DNA from: Nitrospirota bacterium
Lineage (GTDB): Bacteria > Nitrospirota > Thermodesulfovibrionia > Thermodesulfovibrionales > Magnetobacteriaceae
Length of the DNA: 43,417 nucleotides
Direction of reading: 5' to 3'
NCBI GenBank assembly: GCA_015233045.1
Contig: JADFYL010000005.1
Span: 1-43,417 of the forward strand
Shown here: positions 26,131 to 34,239 of the stretch, piece by piece
Position numbering within the stretch: the stretch's first letter is position 1
Layout of the letters: every line of letters starts with the position of its first letter
Notes under the pieces: model-generated
Told to the model about the DNA's origin: nothing
Databases searched by the model: none
The model's input: only the letters and a program-made list of their open reading frames with translations
Translations under genes and position numbers: made by a program

Positions 26131-27207
26131 GTGAACGCAGGGGATATAATCGCTGAGATTGCGCGGCTGTGTGCGGACATAGGCAGGCCGGTCAAGTTGA
26201 TGGAGGTCTGTGGTACGCATACCGTGAGTATATTCCGGCATGGGATAAAGGGAATGCTTCCAGGGGAGGTTAGCCTGATAAGCGGGCCGGGCTGCCCGGT
26301 TTGTGTAACGCCGCTTAGGGACATAGACGCGGCAATACGACTTTCTATGCTGGACAAAACAGTACTCATGACCTTTGGCGACATGATGCACGTGCCGGGG
26401 GGGAATCGGGATTCGCTTTATAAGGCAAGGGGCAGGGGTGCGGCGGTAGATACCGTATATAGTCCACTTGACGTCCTTGAGTTCGCGGCAAATAACAGGG
26501 CGTTGGATGTAGCGTTTTTTGCAACCGGTTTTGAGACAACCTCACCGCTGATTGCCGCAACTCTGAAAGAGGCTCATAACCGCGGGATAAGGAATTTTAG
26601 CATATACAGCGCACATAAATTAGTCCCTCCGGCTTTGAGGGCGCTCCTGAATTTACCGGCTGCGGCGATTGATGGCTTTATCCTGCCCGGTCACGTCAGT
26701 ACGATAATAGGCAAGAGGCCGTATGAGTTTATCGCCGCTGAGTTCAGAAGGCCGGGCGTAATAACCGGCTTTGAAGGGATGGAAATACTGATGGGTATTT
26801 ATATGCTCCTGTTACAGATAGCACAAGACCGGGCGGAGATAGAGATAGAGTATAAGAAGGCCGTAAGGCCGGAGGGCAATACTAAGGCGGTCGCTATGAT
26901 TGAGGAGATATTCTCGACTGTCGACACAGAGTGGCGCGGCCTTGGAGTAATCCCCATGAGTGGCCTCGCACCGAGGGATGAATTTTCGTGTTATGACGCG
27001 AGAAAGAGGCTACCCGCAGTGGTTGAGGATTATTCGGAGATAACCGCCTGCCAGTGTGCCGACGTACTAAGGGGGATAAAGACGCCGCCCGAATGTGCCT
27101 TATTTAAGAAGGCGTGCACACCCGAAAATCCTGTGGGGGCATGTATGGTAAGTTCGGAGGGCAGTTGCAGCGCGTACTTTAAATATGGAGCGATAGACAA
27201 TGGATAG
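26131..27207 (+). CDS. hypD: Hydrogenase maturation iron-sulfur protein HypD
   Basis: HypD, with HypC, is the scaffold on which Fe(CN)2CO is assembled. The conserved Cys27 (EVCGTHT), Cys55 and Cys58 (GPGCPVCVTP), FETTSPLIA and the C-terminal cysteine-rich region (ITACQCADVLRG, then PVGACMVSSEGSC) for the 4Fe-4S cluster are all present. It starts with GTG 2 bp after hypF, with GGAAAG upstream. 358 residues is normal. It overlaps hypE by 8 bp. Confidence 0.95.
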   Translation: MNAGDIIAEIARLCADIGRPVKLMEVCGTHTVSIFRHGIKGMLPGEVSLISGPGCPVCVTPLRDIDAAIRLSMLDKTVLMTFGDMMHVPGGNRDSLYKARGRGAAVDTVYSPLDVLEFAANNRALDVAFFATGFETTSPLIAATLKEAHNRGIRNFSIYSAHKLVPPALRALLNLPAAAIDGFILPGHVSTIIGKRPYEFIAAEFRRPGVITGFEGMEILMGIYMLLLQIAQDRAEIEIEYKKAVRPEGNTKAVAMIEEIFSTVDTEWRGLGVIPMSGLAPRDEFSCYDARKRLPAVVEDYSEITACQCADVLRGIKTPPECALFKKACTPENPVGACMVSSEGSCSAYFKYGAIDNG

Positions 27208-28189
27208 AATTTTAATGGCACACGGCGGTGGTGGAAGGCTGATGCGCGAGCTTATTGACCAGATTACAAAGATATTCAGCATGGGAGAGCTTAATGACTC
27301 GGCTATCTTAGATTTCCCCCGTAAGAGGCTTGCCCTGACGACGGATTCATTTGTCGTGTCGCCCTTGTTTTTTCCAGGCGGCAACATCGGGACACTCGCG
27401 ATAAACGGCACGGTAAACGATATTGCTGTAAGCGGGGCGGTGCCGCTATATCTGACGGTGGGGTTTATAATAGAGGAGGGATTTCCTGTTTCAGAGCTGC
27501 TGCTGATAGTGGAATCAATGGCGCGGGCGGCAGAGGAGGCGGGCGTAAGGGTCGTAACCGGAGATACCAAGGTGGTGAACAGGGGAAAGGGCGACGGGTT
27601 GTTTATAAACACGGCGGGGGTGGGCGTCTTAGAAGATGGTGTAAACATCTCGCCGCTATTGATAAGGGAGGGAGACGCCGTATTGGTAAATGGTGAGATA
27701 GGTGCCCACGGCACATGTATAATGGCCTCGCGTAACGGGCTGACATTTAATGAGCCACTGGTAAGCGACTGCCGACCATTAAACGGCTTGACGCAGTTGA
27801 TGATAAAAAGCTCTGCCGTACACTTCATGCGGGACTGCACACGGGGCGGCATTGCGGCAACGCTGAAAGAGGCGGCAACGGCGGCAGGAAAGAGCATAAG
27901 AATCAAGGAGTCTTCAATTCCCGCAGCCCCTCAGGTTAGAGGCGCGTGTGAACTATTAGGTTTAGACCCGATGTATATAGCCAACGAGGGAATATTAGCG
28001 GCGGCCGTGGATAAGGCCGACGCGGAGGCGTTAATCACCACAATGAAGCGCCACCCCTACGGGACAAATTCAGCAATAATAGGAGAGATTGTCTCAGGCC
28101 GACCGGGATTGGTTACGATTGAGACAACGATTGGAGGAAAGCGCATCATGGATATGCCATTGTACGAGCAGTTGCCGAGGATTTGTTAG
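27200..28189 (+). CDS. hypE: Hydrogenase maturation dehydratase HypE
   Basis: HypE dehydrates the thiocarbamate made by HypF on its C-terminal cysteine to thiocyanate, the source of the CN ligands. The catalytic C-terminal Cys is present (ends PRIC, Cys329), as are the PurM-like motifs AHGGGGRLMRELI, TTDSFVVSP, GTVNDIAVSG and MRDCTRGG. Last gene of the hyp operon. The third copy of the dispersed repeat begins 20 bp later. Confidence 0.95.
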   Translation: MDRILMAHGGGGRLMRELIDQITKIFSMGELNDSAILDFPRKRLALTTDSFVVSPLFFPGGNIGTLAINGTVNDIAVSGAVPLYLTVGFIIEEGFPVSELLLIVESMARAAEEAGVRVVTGDTKVVNRGKGDGLFINTAGVGVLEDGVNISPLLIREGDAVLVNGEIGAHGTCIMASRNGLTFNEPLVSDCRPLNGLTQLMIKSSAVHFMRDCTRGGIAATLKEAATAAGKSIRIKESSIPAAPQVRGACELLGLDPMYIANEGILAAAVDKADAEALITTMKRHPYGTNSAIIGEIVSGRPGLVTIETTIGGKRIMDMPLYEQLPRIC

Positions 28190-28209
28190 TCTTTTCTTAC
28201 TCGTAGCCG

Positions 28210-28310
28210 GAGCACCGAAGCCGCCAACGGGCGGCAGCTCAAACTCAATAGATAAAACATGTGCGAAAATACGGGTGAAGGGGGGTTACCCCCCTTCGTC
28301 TTTAATCCTT
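28210..28310 (-). repeat. Dispersed repeat, copy 3
   Basis: About 101 bp. It lies between the convergent hypE and CHASE2 genes and starts directly after the CHASE2 stop codon. Hairpin A is perfect here, GAAGGGGGG-TTA-CCCCCCTTC (28277-28297), and hairpin B is GCCGCC-AACG-GGCGGC (28220-28235). It may serve as a two-way transcription stop. Confidence 0.85.
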
Positions 28311-29462
28311 TTACTTTAAATCCCTGAAAATAATCGCACATATACTTACAAATAAAGTACTTACTATAAATGGAAAAAATTGCACATATATCCCGTAACG
28401 TGTGAAGAGCACATCTATCATTAATTTCACAATTACCAAGGTTACTAAGGCCGCTGGTATAGAGATTTTCTTCTTTGTGTAATAAAATAATATAAACACG
28501 GCTATCATTACAATAAACACGCATAACCACTGGTAATTGTGTTCCATCGGCGAGATGAACCGCTTACTTATTATCGTATGAATGATATTTGCGTGAATTA
28601 TTATGCCCGGGGTGGTTTTGAATATCGGGGTTTGATGATTATCACTCATCGAATCCCCAACCTCCCCTATGAGAACAATTTTATCTCTAAAAATCTCTGA
28701 ATTAATATGCGGCACTTTTTCAAACGGCACTATATTAAACGTCTCAAGGCCGCCGGTGTAATTTATATACATATACCTGTCTAAATATTTATCTGTAAAG
28801 GTTGGAATTGATATGCCGCCGATAGTTGCATTGTCTTCATATCCGAAGGAATATAGGTCAAAATCGGCGTTATAATATTTAGTCAGGGCGACTATTGGAA
28901 GAGGATAATATTCCCTCCCGTATTTATCGAATTGCGGGGTTAATAAAAGTTTAGTAATGCCCCCATAAGACGATTTCTTTACAACTCCATATACACTGCC
29001 AAGTGAAATTAATTCATTTCCATTAAAATAGCCTTTTGAAGTTATATTGTCATTATTTAATAGAAATTTTTCGGCTTCATTTCCATAAATGGCCAAAACT
29101 ATATTACGGTCAGCATTGTTTAGCGTCTTTATAAGCCGCAGGTCGTCTTTAATATCTCTTACACCGTCAAAAAATATATCCACAGTTATTACTTTTGGGC
29201 CTCCTTCAAGAATTCTTGCAAACACTTGGGCATACACGGAGCGTTTATAGCGCAGTCTCTCAAATCTCTCCATCGTATTGTTGTCGAGGCCTACTATTAT
29301 AATGTTGTCAACATTGCTGCCTCTTATGGGAAATTGCCTGCTGTAAAAAAAATCATCAACAACAGGGAACTTATGAGCAGCGAAAACCCCTATATCTGCT
29401 CCCATATAAGCCGATAACATTATAAACATCAGTAATCGTAAATATATCTTTATTGTATTCAT
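28311..29462 (-). CDS. Stand-alone CHASE2-domain membrane sensor
   Basis: CHASE2 is an extracytoplasmic sensor domain normally fused to an adenylate cyclase, kinase or phosphatase. Here there is an N-terminal membrane segment (residues ~5-28), the CHASE2 body (NVDNIIIVGLDNNTMERF, VITVDIFFDG, then RDKIVLIGEVGDSMSD) and three C-terminal membrane segments from about residue 305. The protein ends right after the last one (RDLK), so there is no output domain. A separate partner may carry the signal onward. It is AT-rich relative to hyp and is preceded 6 bp upstream by a tiny membrane-peptide gene in the same unit. Confidence 0.8.
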   Translation of the reverse strand: MNTIKIYLRLLMFIMLSAYMGADIGVFAAHKFPVVDDFFYSRQFPIRGSNVDNIIIVGLDNNTMERFERLRYKRSVYAQVFARILEGGPKVITVDIFFDGVRDIKDDLRLIKTLNNADRNIVLAIYGNEAEKFLLNNDNITSKGYFNGNELISLGSVYGVVKKSSYGGITKLLLTPQFDKYGREYYPLPIVALTKYYNADFDLYSFGYEDNATIGGISIPTFTDKYLDRYMYINYTGGLETFNIVPFEKVPHINSEIFRDKIVLIGEVGDSMSDNHQTPIFKTTPGIIIHANIIHTIISKRFISPMEHNYQWLCVFIVMIAVFILFYYTKKKISIPAALVTLVIVKLMIDVLFTRYGIYVQFFPFIVSTLFVSICAIIFRDLK

Positions 29463-29468
29463 TTACCA

Positions 29469-29579
29469 TCAATGAGGTGCGCATAGTGATATAAAAAACG
29501 GCACTAATATGATAAAACATATAAATATAATCCAAAAGATAATATCTTTTATGAAAATACTCATCTTTTGTTTACTCAT
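29469..29579 (-). CDS. 36-residue single-span membrane peptide
   Basis: Short frame with ATG at 29579 and TGA at 29469-29471, product MSKQKMSIFIKD followed by a hydrophobic segment (IIFWIIFICFIILVPFFIS) and a short tail. A very strong Shine-Dalgarno (GGAGGGG, 29588-29594) lies 8 nt before the start, and an extended -10 promoter lies upstream, which argues that it is a real gene. It ends 6 bp before the CHASE2 start, so it could be a small regulatory subunit of that sensor. No family recognised. Confidence 0.65.
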   Translation of the reverse strand: MSKQKMSIFIKDIIFWIIFICFIILVPFFISLCAPH

Positions 29580-29622
29580 ATTTGTATCCCCTCCGTATAA
29601 ATCAATATGCAGCCGCACTATT

Positions 29623-29631
29623 ATTATAACA
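29623..29631 (-). promoter_or_regulatory. Extended -10 promoter for the membrane peptide and CHASE2 genes
   Basis: On the minus strand the sequence TGTTATAAT is a perfect extended -10 box. The -35 region is weak. The predicted start gives a leader of roughly 35 nt holding the strong ribosome-binding site of the 36-residue peptide. Confidence 0.55.
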
Positions 29632-29645
29632 TATTTAACACTTAT

Positions 29646-29954
29646 TTATAAATCATCATCTTGAAATAAATTATTATCAAGAAGTGATTTCCTGTTCTTA
29701 AACCTACTTTTGAAATTGGAACAACTATATCTATTTATAGAAACAAATGGCTGTTGAGGGACATCTATAAATAAGTCATCAAGAAGCTCTAAGTGCCCGT
29801 CTGTGTCCTTCCAACAGATATCTGCCATACCAGCATTCACACAGTTGACATTACAGTAAACCTGATCCCAGTCTGAATCAGGCTCTTCTCCAAAAAGCTC
29901 GTTGCAAGTTCTCTCTGACGCCATAAGCGAACATAACTGCTTTAAAGTACCCAT
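29646..29954 (-). CDS. Hypothetical 102-residue acidic protein at the end of the phage-like cluster
   Basis: No recognised family. It has six cysteines (including TCNEL, YCNVNC and DICW) and an acidic tail (NLFQDDDL). Start is fixed by AAAGGAGG (29963-29970). It follows the 611-residue structural gene by 31 bp and shares its strand and strong ribosome-binding site, so it is most simply the last gene of the cluster. It is more AT-rich than the capsid genes. Confidence 0.6.
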   Translation of the reverse strand: MGTLKQLCSLMASERTCNELFGEEPDSDWDQVYCNVNCVNAGMADICWKDTDGHLELLDDLFIDVPQQPFVSINRYSCSNFKSRFKNRKSLLDNNLFQDDDL

Positions 29955-29985
29955 TTAGTTATCCTCCTTTCGTTTATTATATAAT

Positions 29986-31821
29986 CTACACCCTGCGGCC
30001 TATCGCCGCTACCTCCGGCTCGAACGACTCTATCTCCAGCGCGGCACCTCCGGTGTTTTCTATGGCGAATTGCCAGTATCTGCCCCTCATCCCCTTGCCC
30101 AGCTTTATTCGACGGGGGGCCGTGCGGTCTGACATTGACGCCTCTGTAACCTCTGATAGGTAGATGTTTTCAGCGCCGTCGTCCGTTATCGCCTTAAATA
30201 CAAACGACGACGGGGTTCTCACTACCGTGTAGACCTCCGGTACTCGTTTAACTGAGGATTCGTCCCTGCCCCTTGCATTTTTCAGCTCTGTCTTCGACGT
30301 CCTTATTGAGCAGCTTATCGGCACGCCGTCGTCTGTGTCCCCCCCAAGTATATATATCCCGCCATCTCCACCGGCGAAGTATTCCTCACCCCATTGGCAA
30401 AAACCGTTGAAATCATACGCCGTGTACTCAGTAAGCGCCCCCGTGTTTATGTTTAATACTATGACGCGGCTGTCGTTACCCTGCACGACGCTCATCATAG
30501 TCCCAACGCCAATGGACTCAAGGGCAAACAGAGGAATCGCAACTGCCGCATTCCCCTTATACTCACCATGACCCGACATCGACACGATAACAGCCGGAGT
30601 TGCCGCCGCCATCGCCGAAACTCCCCCGGCATAAGCATTGACAAACGGCAGAGACGGCATCTTCAGGGCTGACACCCGCACATCGCACTGACATCCGCCC
30701 CCTGTCAGCACCACGGCAGAGAGTTTAAAAACCGGAGAATTCGCGCTGACGTTGATTATCGGAGGATTATAGACAAGCGTGTCTATCTTGAAACGCGGCA
30801 TCCTCAGCACCCGCGTGCCGGCTATTCTGCCGGTCAAATATTCAGTATCAGTTTCAAAACATGGGAGTTTAAGCGCACTCGTTGCCGCCATCTGCGACTT
30901 AATAGTAAATATTGGAAGCCTCGCCTTTCCATAGCCCCCGGTGCCAGATGCCATGCCGCCATTTATGCGCGGCGATAACACGGAAAGACGCCCAAACGAG
31001 GTAATGCTGCCGCTGGCACTGCCATCTATCGTAATTACTGGCACATCGAACGCGGTGTCGGCCTGTGCCGCAAATTCCCCATCTAATGTAAATACCGGAA
31101 GCTGATTATTACAGAAGTTCCCTGTCTGTGAACATGTCCCTGCACCCATAAGATGCGGCAGCGTGATTGTCGCGCCGACAGTGCCGACAGAGACAATTGA
31201 GGCACTTATAGTTATAACCGGCAGGCTTATTGCCACAGAGGCAGTAATTGACGGAGTGGCCTGATCAAAGTAATCCACCGCCGTTGCCCCATAGGCGTAT
31301 ATCCCAACTTGCACTGAACTGGCAAAATCATTACGTGTGAATTGCTCGTGTTGCGACCATGAGCTGCCGTCCGTGCTTAAATACGTAGTGAAAACGGCGC
31401 CGCTTCTGGTTATCCTGAAATACTTGAAAAGGGCGTTTGCGCCGTACTCGGTAGTGCCGCTGTTTGTCGTATTTTTTGAGTACGCCATATCGCCGGGGAT
31501 ATTACTCAATCCAAGCCAATCCTCTCCCGCGCTGGCGTCAGGGTCTCTGGCTATAAGGCCAAAGGGATAATTTGTGGCGTTAGTGCCAATATTTACGTCG
31601 AAGTCGCCTGATAGATTCTGATACGCAAAGGGAACGGTAAATGTCGCGCCAGTCGGATATGATACGCCCGTAGGGTATATGCTCAAATATCCCGGATTGG
31701 TAATATTAACGTCCGCGCCGGTGGCATGGGCGGAGTTTAGCAAATTCCAGCCGTAGGACTTCGCCCCATCCCCCCCGGTATATAAGTCCTGCTGTGTCGT
31801 TGCGCCGAATTGGTCTGACAT
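29986..31821 (-). CDS. Large phage-like structural protein with repeated LPxF motifs
   Basis: The 611 residues have three parts. Residues ~1-190 look like a concanavalin-A/DUF1349-type beta-sandwich (FDVNIGTNATNYPFGLIARD, FKYFRITRSGAVFTTYLSTD). Residues ~195-440 hold a series of short units with the pattern LP-x-F/I-x-I/L spaced about 20-30 residues (LPVITI, LPVFTL, VPVITI, LPIFTI, LPCFET, MPRFKI, IPLFAL). The C-terminal ~150 residues end in GRYWQFAIENTGGAALEIES, a pattern I associate with phage tail or virion structural proteins. No signal peptide. Likely a tail-spike or adhesion component, but this is inference. Confidence 0.6.
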   Translation of the reverse strand: MSDQFGATTQQDLYTGGDGAKSYGWNLLNSAHATGADVNITNPGYLSIYPTGVSYPTGATFTVPFAYQNLSGDFDVNIGTNATNYPFGLIARDPDASAGEDWLGLSNIPGDMAYSKNTTNSGTTEYGANALFKYFRITRSGAVFTTYLSTDGSSWSQHEQFTRNDFASSVQVGIYAYGATAVDYFDQATPSITASVAISLPVITISASIVSVGTVGATITLPHLMGAGTCSQTGNFCNNQLPVFTLDGEFAAQADTAFDVPVITIDGSASGSITSFGRLSVLSPRINGGMASGTGGYGKARLPIFTIKSQMAATSALKLPCFETDTEYLTGRIAGTRVLRMPRFKIDTLVYNPPIINVSANSPVFKLSAVVLTGGGCQCDVRVSALKMPSLPFVNAYAGGVSAMAAATPAVIVSMSGHGEYKGNAAVAIPLFALESIGVGTMMSVVQGNDSRVIVLNINTGALTEYTAYDFNGFCQWGEEYFAGGDGGIYILGGDTDDGVPISCSIRTSKTELKNARGRDESSVKRVPEVYTVVRTPSSFVFKAITDDGAENIYLSEVTEASMSDRTAPRRIKLGKGMRGRYWQFAIENTGGAALEIESFEPEVAAIGRRV

Positions 31822-31847
31822 TTTCTCTCTCCTTTGCTAAGTAATAA

Positions 31848-31893
31848 GGGGGGCTTACACCCCCCCTGTACGACAAGACGGGGGATTATCCCC
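31848..31893 (-). other. Two hairpins between structural genes
   Basis: GGGGGG (31848-31853) pairs with CCCCCC (31861-31866) around a short loop, and GGGGA-TTA-TCCCC lies at 31881-31893. On the minus strand the second one read is followed by TTATTACTT, so a partial terminator or attenuator is possible. Confidence 0.55.
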
Positions 31894-31907
31894 TAATCTG
31901 CGGCTTA

Positions 31908-32789
31908 TTACTGTGACGGCATTGTTATTGTGAACGTGGAGATTGTCTGCACGGCACCGCTGGTTATTGATGTTGAGGACATGTTAAGCTGTGAGCCGCT
32001 TGTGGCCACTGCCCCGTCTATTCTTTCCTCAGTGGTGGAGGCCGCGCCGTCGTCGCCTGTGGCCATCAGCCTGAACCATCCCGCCGTTGCTGTGGCAACC
32101 GCCGTGCCGCTCCACGTCTCAGCCGTTGCCTTTGACAGCACACCGCCTACCGCGTCGTCAAAGCTCAGGCCCGCCGATGTACCGTCTGAGTATATCGTGC
32201 AAAGTAGTGTGCCCGAAGGAACGCTATCAGGAAGCGCAGGCTGCGCACCGGAGTATATCTGTATAAACCCCTTATAAAATATCTCCTGCAAACTGCAAGC
32301 CGCATCCACAAGTCTTATCTCGTCAAACCAGCACTGGTCTGAGGCGTTTGTCGTATTCGTCTGAAAAGACAGATAGAGCGCAGTTTGAGACGCGCCTGTC
32401 CTGAATGTGTACTCCTTCTTTACCCACGACCCGGCCGTGTCATTGTGAATTACGGAGATGACTTCGCTGCCGCCTGACGTTGCCCCTGCTGAAACCATGC
32501 CGGCCACACCGCTTGATGTGGGCTTCTGATAGTAGTATGAGAGCTTGTAGAGCCGATTCGATCGCACGGGGATGGCCGTGGCATTGGAGAACTTTGCCGA
32601 TGCCGCTCCCGCGTTCAGACACTCTGCATAGCCCGCCGCCGAAGTAGCCCCAGTTGCGGCTACCCGCTGTGTCGTGCCGGTAAGCTGCGTCCAACCACTG
32701 AAATCTGTGCCGAAGTCCCCGTTTGTTACGAGATTCGTATTGATTCCCAGCAACTTGTTTCTTAATCCTGTCGAAAGTGTTAGTGCCAT
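31908..32789 (-). CDS. Phage-like minor structural protein with carbohydrate-binding module
   Basis: Begins MALTLSTGLRNKLLG, a lead found in phage virion proteins, then a CBM4/9-like jelly roll from about residue 18 (LVTNGDFGTDFSGWTQ, LYKLSYYYQKP, CWFDEIRLVD). The second half (FYKGFIQIYSGAQPALPDSV onward) resembles a phage structural module. The 293 residues have no signal peptide. AAAGGAGG sets the start. It probably sits on the outside of the particle and binds a glycan; specific role not known. Confidence 0.6.
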   Translation of the reverse strand: MALTLSTGLRNKLLGINTNLVTNGDFGTDFSGWTQLTGTTQRVAATGATSAAGYAECLNAGAASAKFSNATAIPVRSNRLYKLSYYYQKPTSSGVAGMVSAGATSGGSEVISVIHNDTAGSWVKKEYTFRTGASQTALYLSFQTNTTNASDQCWFDEIRLVDAACSLQEIFYKGFIQIYSGAQPALPDSVPSGTLLCTIYSDGTSAGLSFDDAVGGVLSKATAETWSGTAVATATAGWFRLMATGDDGAASTTEERIDGAVATSGSQLNMSSTSITSGAVQTISTFTITMPSQ

Positions 32790-32886
32790 GTTGTATCCTC
32801 CTTTGGGGTGGTTAACCCTGTGTGTTTTTATGACGGGCCATAGACCCTGTCTTTGAGAAAAGCCGTGTATGGCTGTTTTTTTTAAT

Positions 32887-32919
32887 GAGGCGCTTACGAG
32901 GCGCTTATGAGGCGCTTAT
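32887..32919. repeat. 11-bp tandem repeat, three units
   Basis: GAGGCGCTTAC, GAGGCGCTTAT and GAGGCGCTTAT in direct succession. The block covers the last codons and stop of the 444-residue gene on the minus strand. Each unit carries a TAA on that strand and the unit length is not a multiple of three. Confidence 0.9.
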
Positions 32920-34239
32920 TGAGATGGGCGGTAGAGTTGGCACCCCGCTCGCGTAAACGGTTTCCATATAGCTGTTAACCCTTGGGCCTCCATCGTCTAT
33001 AACCCCCTTCATCACGCTTATATAGAGGTTCATCCCGCCACGCCGCTGGACAATGCCCGCCCCTGTGAGACCGCTCTCGTATGAATATATGCCCTCGGCG
33101 GCGTAGTTTATCTCTGAGCCGCCCTCTAAGGAAACACTGCACTTGCCGCGCCGTGATTCCCAAAGCAGCGTACGTTTTAGTGAATTGGCACCGTTGCTGC
33201 TGTGGCGCGCTTCTCCTGTTGCCTGTGTGGCGATGACCGCTCCGCAGTCAGATATGAGATGGAGTGTGAATTTATCCGGCGTTGCCCCCCGTAACATAAA
33301 GAGCTTTTCCTGTGTACCCACGAATATGCAGTCTTCCGCGGCGGCAAGCAGGGTTATCATACCGCTGAATGGTATCCAGTTCGCCGCCATATTATACAGT
33401 TCAAAGGCAAAAGGCTCCGAGTAGTAGAGGACATCGTAGGCGGCTGTGTAGATGCGCCCCCTGTAGTAGGTCATGAGATGTCCGGCAGGGGGAGGTTTTA
33501 GCCCTTCTGTCACAGCGGTAAGCATAGGCGCTGGTTCGTCTTTCAGGGCAACGGCGGCGCTTTGGTTTGGAAGCCTCATGGCCAGATATAGCACCTCGCC
33601 ATTTACTGTCGTCATGTACAGGTTTATGCCCACAACATCGGGGTCGTCTGAGGCGGTGACAGTAACGATTATTCCACCTGCGTCTGTTTCTCCGGTGGAT
33701 GAAAGGACAGAGGTGCCGCTTTCCTGCCCTCCGCTTGGGGAGTATGCCCCGCCGCGGCGCACATATGTAAGCGCTATGGCGTATCTTCCATGGCGAAGAT
33801 TGCCATCCGCGGGAGATAATTGTGGTGCCGGTGGGGGCGTCATCCCCCATGTCCTTGTCGTGTGGTTTTGTCCACGGGTATCAATGGCTCCCGTTATGAC
33901 GCCGTCTGAGTAATATACCGTGTCGTTGAGTGAAAGGTATGCCATGCTCCTGCCGCTTGTAAGGTCCTGCCTCAGACAACGAATAGCATATGGGCCGCCT
34001 GTGGTTTCAGGGGCTAACAGCTCCATGAGCCGCCCACCCTCGCAAAAAAGGCACACGCGCCCGTCGCTCCATAGCGAATGCACCGCGCCCTCATAGACCT
34101 TCTTATACCCTGGTCTGCGCCTAATCATCCCTGAGTCGTCTATGTCAACGTTGAGCGCTGACTGAAGATACGAAAACCCTATGCGCTCTGGCGGCAGCAC
34201 ATTGGCAAGCCCCTTGAATTCCCTATAAACGTTTCCCAC
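32905..34239 (-). CDS. Phage-like stopper/tail-hub protein, beta-propeller type (gp10-like)
   Basis: A 444-residue protein with the lead FKGLANVLPPERIGFSYLQSALNVDIDDSGMIRRRPGY, typical of podovirus-type virion proteins that follow the head-tail adaptor. Repeated beta-strand segments (SLWSDGRVCLF, MAYLSLNDTVYYSDG, ILYYSEPFAFELYN-like, EDCIFVGTQEKLFMLRG) fit a propeller such as P22 gp10. It starts at a GTG whose G is shared with the TAG stop of the adaptor gene, so translation is coupled. No catalytic motif. Assignment rests on pattern and position. Confidence 0.55.
   Translation of the reverse strand: MGNVYREFKGLANVLPPERIGFSYLQSALNVDIDDSGMIRRRPGYKKVYEGAVHSLWSDGRVCLFCEGGRLMELLAPETTGGPYAIRCLRQDLTSGRSMAYLSLNDTVYYSDGVITGAIDTRGQNHTTRTWGMTPPPAPQLSPADGNLRHGRYAIALTYVRRGGAYSPSGGQESGTSVLSSTGETDAGGIIVTVTASDDPDVVGINLYMTTVNGEVLYLAMRLPNQSAAVALKDEPAPMLTAVTEGLKPPPAGHLMTYYRGRIYTAAYDVLYYSEPFAFELYNMAANWIPFSGMITLLAAAEDCIFVGTQEKLFMLRGATPDKFTLHLISDCGAVIATQATGEARHSSNGANSLKRTLLWESRRGKCSVSLEGGSEINYAAEGIYSYESGLTGAGIVQRRGGMNLYISVMKGVIDDGGPRVNSYMETVYASGVPTLPPISISAS

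Noticed and set aside
32862-32882. AGCC/GGCT hairpin with a T run as a terminator
   Set aside because: The stem is only 4 bp, and the long T run is on the plus strand while the genes are on the minus strand.
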